This document shows, one piece after another, positions 57,699-64,000 of a stretch of 64,000 nucleotides of DNA. The position numbers and the translations under genes are program-made. The DNA comes from Voacanga thouarsii. Its lineage: Eukaryota > Streptophyta > Magnoliopsida > Gentianales > Apocynaceae. Numbering within the stretch: the stretch's first letter is position 1; each line of letters opens with the position of its first letter. Location: assembly GCA_026120185.1 (NCBI GenBank), contig JANUWF010001719.1, positions 3,062,501 through 3,126,500 on the forward strand. The letters are read 5' to 3'. The notes below the pieces were generated by a model. That model was not told where the DNA came from, did no database searches, and saw nothing but the letters and a program-made list of their open reading frames with translations.

Positions 57699-59320
57699 CT
57701 TCGATTAATTGAACACGTTAAGTGCAAAATTTATCATCTTTTGTTATAAAGATAAATGGGGTGAAGTGAATTTACCAGTCTAAAACAGGAAAATTGACAT
57801 ATTTTGGACAAATTCGGTTTTTGTGGTTTGAGGGGTTTAACTCAAAATCTTTTAATACATTATCTAATATATTATTTATTATACAAATAATATTCTCACT
57901 GTACATCTCTTAATCTTCTTTTAAGCCAATAACACTATTTCATGCATTGAAAAATATCATTAGTGTAATACATTATAAACTAAACAAAGTATAAAGGTAT
58001 CTTTTGATTGGCACGCGAAAAAGTAATGTTACGAAATCTAAATTTTAAGAAAGTGAATTTATAGAATATGATTTCAAATAGATAATATTCTTCCGTCTAC
58101 AAGATAAAAAAATATTGAAGGAAAGTAATATAAGATCTATTTTGATATTTAAAATTAAAACATTATACATACAAAAAAAATTAAAATTATTTTAAAATAT
58201 TTCTCATATTATTATACAATTAATTATATATTTTTTTCCTTTCTAATGGTTATATTAAATGAATATTACGTAAATAATATTCTTATATGTTTAAATACAA
58301 TTTTTATTGTATTTTATTTGATATTATAATTAGTTTTATATTGAGTTCAAATTTTAATGTTAATAAAAAATAATATTTGATTATTACCAAATTAAAATTA
58401 AAATTCAATAAATTTTCTTTTCATATAAATAATTATACAATCATGAGATAACTCTTAAATTAAAAGTTTATAATTATTTCATTTGAAGTGTTGAGCCTTT
58501 TAATTTTTTTTAAAAATTATATATATATTTGGGAATATAGAAATTTTTAGGTTAAGAGAGGTGCAAGAGGAGAAGGTTAAGTTATGAGGAATACATAAAT
58601 ATGAATACGTCTTATATTTTATCCTTATTTTTTAAAATTAATTTTATTTTTTATTATTATAATCTTAGGAAAAAAATCACAATACCACATTCCAAAAAAG
58701 ATTCATCTTTCCAGTATTCAATATTTATTTTCTCACTTCTCAAGATTCGAATTCCTTTCCGAGAACATGTGTAATGAATCAAACACTGAATTTAAAAATT
58801 ATAGAATATGATTATTTTTCCACATCACTTTGCTTAATAATCAAATAAAGCCTAAATGATTTATACAGTCAAGATACAAATCCTAACGATGGCCAGAGTG
58901 GGGACTGCCCATAATTTTTTTTAAAAAAATATATTATATTTTATTTGAAAATTTAAAATTAATTTTTAAAAATTTACCTTTATATCTTTTTAAAAATAAA
59001 AAAATTATAACATTATTTTCTTATATATTATTTTAGAGTATAATGAATAACAATTAGATTGATATGAGTTTATTTAAATATAATAAAAAATTATTAAACA
59101 TGTAAAGTTAAATAGATTTAAAGTCCGAGTTAAAAAAAATATAATGTATTATGAATATATGATTGTTTTAAAATAATAAAAATTATTTAAATTATTATTT
59201 TAAATTAAAATTAAACTTTGAATTAGGATGACAAGCACCATAATCACACTTAGCTTACCTTTGACCTTGACTTTTTAATTCCATCCCAAATAACCAATGT
59301 AAGCATATTATAACAAAAAG
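57699..59320. other. AT-rich intergenic DNA
   Basis: Very AT-rich with no open frame of note on either strand, and no repeat boundary recognised. Confidence 0.5.
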
Positions 59321-59580
59321 GTCAAAATGTCAAAGCCCTCGAGGGACAAGGAACAAGATGTCAGGATCCATCCATCCGTGTCATCATCTTATCAACATCA
59401 TCCATGCTTGCGCTTCCATAATACCGCCCAGCGCACGGCGGGAGACAAGAGCACGTATCCGTGTGGGGCCCACTGTCCTGAATGGATGGTTCTGATTCTC
59501 TTGCCTCTCTTGATAATCTTATTTCCCCAACGGTCCGGTACACTGTTATATTAAGCGTCCTTCACACGCGCGAAATAATT
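59321..59580. other. GC-richer island, function unknown
   Basis: About 250 bp of markedly higher GC than both flanks (CACGCGCG, CCCAGCGCACGGCGGG, TGTGGGGCCCACTG). The TGGGGCCCAC palindrome contains a GGGCCCAC motif like the site-II/TCP elements of plant promoters. A TATATTAAG follows at about 59547. It may be a promoter fragment or old transposon. Open frames on both strands lack similarity. Confidence 0.3.
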
Positions 59581-60403
59581 TTCCGAAGCATGTGCCTCTA
59601 ATTGAAGTTTTTTTAGGGATTTTCACATTCCATAAATCTAATTTTAAAAAATACTAATAATAAAGAGTAATTATAAAAATTCAAATTTACCAACTTTTTG
59701 AAATCCCTTTGTAGTTCTCTAATGAACACACTTTTAGCAGAGTAATCTCCTACTCAGAAAATTAAATATTGATGTTTTATTTCGAAATATGAATAAATTA
59801 AAATAAATATTCATTTTTAAAAATAAAACTATTTTTCAAAATTAAAATTTAATCTTATTTATTTAAGAGTATTAATTCTCCGACTTACCTTTTTATATGA
59901 TTTTTTATTTGGTCATTCATGTTCCTAAAGTTCATTTTTTCTTCTCCTCCTTTACAAACCCTAGGCTTCTTCACCACCGCTGTTGCCACGGCCAACTCCC
60001 TTCATCCCATTTTTATGCCATTTTCATTCGTAGATCACCACTGGTCGCCCACTCTATCGCGCCGGCTATCTCTATCTTCTCTTTACCTTTCACTTCCATT
60101 GCTGCTACCACTTCCATCCCCCATCAATCACCTTCCTCTTAAAATAATGTGCAAGACTTTGGTACTACCTCGTGGATTTAACAATAAATTTTACATCTTA
60201 TATAATTATATAGTATATAAAAAAAATTCGACTAAAAAGTCTTTTATGTCACAATATGATTTCATACTGACTAATTAGGAACTTGCTTCCCTTAACTTCA
60301 GATCAATGATAAACTTTAATTCAAACTCTATGTATTGAAGTTTAAATTTGACCTAGAGATATATAAAAGAATGATCTCAACTCAAGTATCACTAAAAAAG
60401 ATA
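59581..60403. other. Intergenic DNA with a pyrimidine-rich patch
   Basis: A C/T-rich patch at 59940-60140, starting near an AAACCCTAG telobox-like motif, gives open frames on the plus strand that read as Ser/Pro/Leu low complexity and are not supported as genes. Confidence 0.4.
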
Positions 60404-60745
60404 CTACCTCCATTTCACAATATAAGTCGTTTTAGATTTATACACAAAAATTAAGGGTTCTAACTATCTCCGTTTCATAATATAAGTTGTTTTAGACTTG
60501 TGCATAAAAATTAAAGGTTCTAAATTCCACACAATTTTAAAATTAAACTTTCAAAAACACCTTTAATTAAGTTTTTATATACTTTGGTAATTAGAGAAAA
60601 TTGGATCATAATTAGTGGAAGAGAGAGATTATAGGGAGAGATAGAGTTGGAACAAAATAATAAATGTTTATAGAACTTTGTAAAATGATTTATGTTGTGA
60701 AAAAAAATTCAGATCTAAAATGACTTATTTTGTGAAATAGATGTG
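60404..60745. mobile_element. Stowaway-like MITE
   Basis: The left end CTACCTCCATTTCACAATAT plus AAGTCGTTTTAGAT is an imperfect inverted repeat of the right end (read on the minus strand: CATCTATTTCACAAAATAAG then TCATTTTAGATCT). It is flanked by TA on the left and has no coding capacity, with the terminal sequence typical of plant Stowaway (Tc1/mariner) MITEs. The terminal motif occurs twice at the left end, at 60404 and about 60463. Confidence 0.7.
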
Positions 60746-60926
60746 CTATGAGTTATAGCCTAATGTTGTATTGGTATTAATATTTGTCAAATTACATGAG
60801 TTTCTGCTCTTACTGTTGTCACTCAATGCTAAGAAAATTCTATGCCTTTTCTTTCTAAAAACTAAAGAATTAATGATATGCACAAGTTTTATATTTGTGG
60901 TAAAACATATTATGCTAGTAACATGT

Positions 60927-60967
<41 letters not shown>

Positions 60968-61340
60968 TATAATCAAAACATTATTTATGTAGATAATGAT
61001 AAATTGAGAATAAGAATTAAAAATATTTCTATGTTAATAAAAAATGTCGAGATTGAGCATGATATGATATGAATTGAAGAGAAGGAAACCACTTCTAATT
61101 TTATTATTTTTTGTAATGAATAACTTAGTATATTATTCCTACCTTATTAACTCAACTATATATTTATGATAGACATCTAATCTTCTCGTACCTTTTTTTT
61201 TATAATTTTTTTAATTTATTATTATTATTTTTATCTCTAGCTGGTCTCCTTTCATCTTCTTTCTTTTCTCCACAATCCAAACTGGGCCCAATTCAAAGAC
61301 TTTGTCACTCGATAAGTTTCCAAAATTTGGAAAAGCTTTC
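60746..61340. other. Intergenic AT-rich DNA with (TA)18
   Basis: Contains a perfect TA microsatellite at 60930-60965 and no gene. The open frames across it are repeat translations. Confidence 0.6.
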
Positions 61341-61428
61341 TTGACTTGACCTTCGAGAGGGTCTGCACCGTGGTTTCATGAACGAGTCAAACCTTTTAAT
61401 TGACTGTTTAGTTCTCCAACAATTGACT
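61341..61428. promoter_or_regulatory. W-box cluster
   Basis: Five TTGAC(C/T) cores within 88 bp: 61341, 61346, 61385 (minus strand), 61400 and 61423. These are the binding cores of WRKY factors. The cluster lies about 2.3 kb upstream of the HD-Zip IV start codon. Its use is not shown by sequence alone. Confidence 0.35.
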
Positions 61429-62940
61429 AAGCTGTTTTCTTTTAGAGTCATCTTTCAGTTGGTTGAAAAACCATATCATCTACTTGTCTGAGCTGCTTTC
61501 AAATATCAAAATTAATTATACACGTGGAGATTTTTTTAAAATTAATAATAAATAAAATACAATTTTAGTACTAGTTTTTTTCTTTTATTACAATTATATA
61601 CTATCATTTAAAAAAGATCAAGAAGACATTTATTACTAATTTTTTAAATTATATTCTTAGAGTTTATTATTTCAATAAATTTTATTATTAATTATCATTA
61701 TTTAAGAAAATGTTAGTTTAGTTATTTTTCTCTAAAATACTATAATTTTTGGGGTTTCTTTAATTTGTATGCTAGCTTAAACCTTAAACAAATTCTAAAA
61801 ATAACTTGAAAAAGTAACATAAAATAAAATATAAGATGAAGTGGTAATTCGTTCTTTGCTTGATGCTGTTTTCTATTGTCATTATCAAAATCTCTTTGCT
61901 TAAGGAATTTCACAAATCATTTTTTACACTATGATAATAAAAATTTTATAATTGAATACACAGAAATAAAGTAGCAATTTAATTTATTGATTCTTATTTG
62001 ATCTTCATTTTCTTCCTTGATAATCACTCAACATCTACATGTCTATAGATAAAAGCCCTACAAAGGTATCATCCATCAATATGATAAACATTTCTCTTAT
62101 TTTTCTATACTAATTTTAAAATTGCTTCTCGAACAAAATTTTTGTAAACGTAATTATCTTTTATTTTTTATTTTACTGGTTACACTAAATTGACAAACCA
62201 TAATGAAAACCTTTTCTTTGTAAATCCATAAGGGGTATTTATTCACAGAGTCTGCAAAAGTAGTAAAAATTGATCATCGATTGCTCAACTATCATCTCAA
62301 TAACAGTTTAGTTTTAATCTGATATCTATGCTAATTAAAAAAAAAAAAAAGTGTAGAACCTAATCCACAAATATATTGAATCAATCAACTAATAAAATAA
62401 TCAATTACTGAAATCCCAAAAACCAAATTTATCCTATGATTATTTATTTCCATTTTATCCAATTTATCATCTCAATTAGTAGTTCCTTTATATCTAAAGG
62501 CTGAAGCTACTCCAAATTCGACCACATATTTAATAACAAACTAGTTTATTTAACCAACAGTAATATGGTAATTTCCTTTTTCCAATTTACCACATGTATT
62601 AATCACCTTTTGTATGAAGCAATGAGTTACCAAGATTTTGCAAGAAAAACTTTCCTCTCCAATGTTTTATTCACCAAAAAATGGAAAAATAATTTATCCA
62701 TAATTCTTTTAAGGAAATTACTTTTGGAAAGTATCCTACACGCGCGTATACCAAGCCAGGCGTTTCAAGTGAAGAAAGAAAGGTTTGACTTTTGTGGGAG
62801 CTCATTCAGCGAAACGGACTTTTTTTCCAATCAAATTTTGGCACGTGTTCTTTAACAGCCGACTGACGAACCGGCGGTTTCTTTTCCTTTCCATCCTTGT
62901 AGTTAAAGCTCGCATTTACCACCTTTCCTCCGTCTGGTAA
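61429..62940. other. Upstream region of the HD-Zip IV gene
   Basis: AT-rich to about 62540 with no supported gene. The frame at 62565-62855 has no recognisable similarity. GC content rises from about 62735 towards the leader, suggesting promoter sequence. Confidence 0.4.
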
Positions 62941-63762
62941 ATTTCGCCATTATTTCACTGGGAGAAAACTCTGAAACTCTCATAGAAAGAGAGGAGGAGA
63001 AGGAAGAGGATGAAAAGCTTGGAGTGTTTTTGGCGATGAAGAAAACAGAAAGCTGAGAAGAAGAAGAAGAAGAAAGAAAAAGAGTTGCCCGACAGTAGAG
63101 AGTGGGTGTATTGAGTATTTACTATCACTCGTATTTTTCTGTCTAACTATTCTCATCTCTCTCATTTATTACGACTACTTTGTTGTTGCTGTTCTTTTTC
63201 ACCTTTCTACAAAGCCATTCATGGCTGTTTTGGGACTTGGGGAGTTGGGACTGACCGAGATGAAGAGACTGCACTTCTTTTTTCTGTTTTCTCTTGATGG
63301 AGAATAATGGAGTTGTTAAGCCCATTTAATTTCAAATACAGATTACAGCAAATGCATATACTCACTATATTGACCTTGCTCTCCATAAGATTTCAGCATA
63401 TTTAAGAATCCTTCTGTCTTTTACGAGCATTTATTTGTGATTTGGAGAAAATCTGTTTTAAACAGTCGAGACTTTGAACAGCATAGCACCTCCTTTTGCT
63501 TCTTTCTCTCCACAGTCTCTTCCTTTTTCTTTGTGCTTACCAGTGGTTTCAATGGTGGGTTGTAATTCTTTGAAGGACCGTTTAATCAGCTTCGGTTACG
63601 GATTTCTGCAATTTTTTACGTTTCATTTGCTTGTGGGTTTTGAATATGACCCTGTATATCTTATTTAAGCGGTATATATTCTTGATTTTTCATAGGTTTG
63701 GTTCAAGTGAAGGAAGAGATATAGACCGAATCCCAGTTGCAGAAACTCCTCGGAAGTGAAAA
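62941..63762 (+). promoter_or_regulatory. Putative 5' leader of the HD-Zip IV gene, with a probable leader intron
   Basis: A purine-rich stretch with GAA/AGA repeats (62985-63085) is typical of plant 5' leaders. A good acceptor (CTTGATTTTTCATAG ending at 63695) precedes GTTTGGTTCAAG, so the last leader exon probably starts at 63696, 67 nt before the ATG. The donor is not assigned. A short frame at 63474-63668 would then be intronic. Confidence 0.4.
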
Positions 63763-63903
63763 ATGTTTGGGGATTGCCAAGTGCTGTCATCCATGGGAGG
63801 AAATGGTGTTCCTCCGGATTCCTTCTATCCTTCATCTATGCAGAACTCTAACTTCAACTTCATGACCAACTTGCCTTTCAGTATTTTTCCTCCCCTTATT
63901 CCT
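63763..63903 (+). CDS. HDG5: HD-Zip IV homeodomain protein, first coding exon (HDG5-like), partial
   Basis: 47 codons opening MFGDCQVLSSMGGN and including NSNFNFMTNLPF, then a phase-0 donor at 63904 (CCT/GTAAGTT). This N-terminal peptide is characteristic of the HDG5 branch of class IV homeodomain-leucine zipper factors as I recall them, where the next exon begins with a KEE acidic segment before the homeodomain. HD-Zip IV proteins are nuclear transcription factors of about 700-850 residues with homeodomain, zipper-loop-zipper, START and SAD domains, acting mainly in epidermal (L1) cell identity. All those domains lie beyond the window end. The context AAAA-ATG-T and the lack of an upstream in-frame Met support the start. 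Confidence 0.7.
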
Positions 63904-64000
63904 GTAAGTTAATTTTCAATAAAAGATACGCCTATTCCCTGCATCTATTCCTTCTCCCTTTTATTGATATTCCTGGAAAAATTCTGTGTCTAGCAGAAGG
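63904..64000 (+). other. Intron 1 of the HD-Zip IV gene (start)
   Basis: Begins GTAAGTTAATTTTC and runs to the window end. Confidence 0.6.

Noticed and set aside
59919..60278. Possible secreted protein on the plus strand
   Set aside because: A hydrophobic Ser/Pro/Leu low-complexity frame in a pyrimidine-rich patch, with no similarity or splice support.
62565..62855. 96-codon plus-strand frame upstream of the HD-Zip IV gene
   Set aside because: No recognisable similarity, AT-rich codons, and it lies in probable promoter sequence.
63474..63668. 64-codon frame just upstream of the HD-Zip IV start
   Set aside because: It lies in leader or leader-intron sequence before the acceptor at 63695, and no homologous N-terminal extension is known to me.
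1..64000. Integrated pararetrovirus or other viral sequence
   Set aside because: All reverse transcriptase-bearing segments have LTRs, tRNA-iMet sites or integrase order typical of copia or gypsy; no movement protein or coat protein motifs are seen.

Overview
The window is eukaryotic, almost certainly a eudicot plant nuclear genome: AT-rich intergenic DNA, GT-AG introns, plant-type Ty1/copia and Ty3/gypsy retrotransposons, a Stowaway-like MITE, and fragments of plant gene families at both edges. Roughly 51 kb of the 64 kb (about 3.8 to 55.8 kb) is a stack of nested LTR retrotransposons between two short host-gene regions. No prokaryotic feature, CRISPR array or rRNA gene is seen.

Left edge (1-3810, minus strand): a 12-codon first exon that looks like the start of a plant RBM7-like RRM protein (2529-2496), and downstream of it on the same strand a piece resembling the N-terminal half of an FCS-like zinc finger (FLZ) protein (1506-1224). 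Neither gene is complete here.

Nested stack. (1) An old minus-strand Ty3/gypsy element (E0): related LTR-like copies at 3811-4270 and 55338-55787, gag pieces at 54829-55337 and 33387-35640. (2) A fragment of a copia LTR (E9, 4301-4978), broken by a SIRE-type copia element (E8: LTR 4979-5095 plus 14227-14790, gag-pol relic 14854-17690, envelope-like relic 18220-19334). (3) The E8 LTR is interrupted by an unusual head-to-head copia composite (5096-14226) whose two outer ends are both LTR starts. (4) A minus-strand LTR-internal-LTR-internal tandem (E6/E7, 19335-31055). (5) A Reina-like gypsy fragment (31056-33386). (6) A copia element E2 (35641-54823) in E0, itself carrying a younger, structurally complete copia element E1 (38331-48163, target-site duplication GAAAT, two 2046-bp LTRs).

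The most notable observation is a shared architecture in the large copia families (E1, E2, E4, E5, decayed in E6). Near the 3' end of the LTR lies a short basic reading frame, typically beginning MQTRRSRRLAG, that ends at a phase-1 GT splice donor. About 1.8-1.9 kb downstream, immediately before the gag ATG, lies a pyrimidine-rich acceptor CAG followed by AA-ATG. Splicing would fuse the LTR-encoded peptide in frame to Gag and remove the primer-binding site. This predicts a translation-only spliced mRNA and a Gag with a basic N-terminal extension.

Right edge (55788-64000, plus strand): gene-poor AT-rich DNA with a tRNA-like SINE candidate, a C-tract, a MITE, a TA microsatellite and a W-box cluster, then the 5' leader and first coding exon of an HD-Zip IV gene (HDG5-like, 63763-63903) that continues beyond the window.
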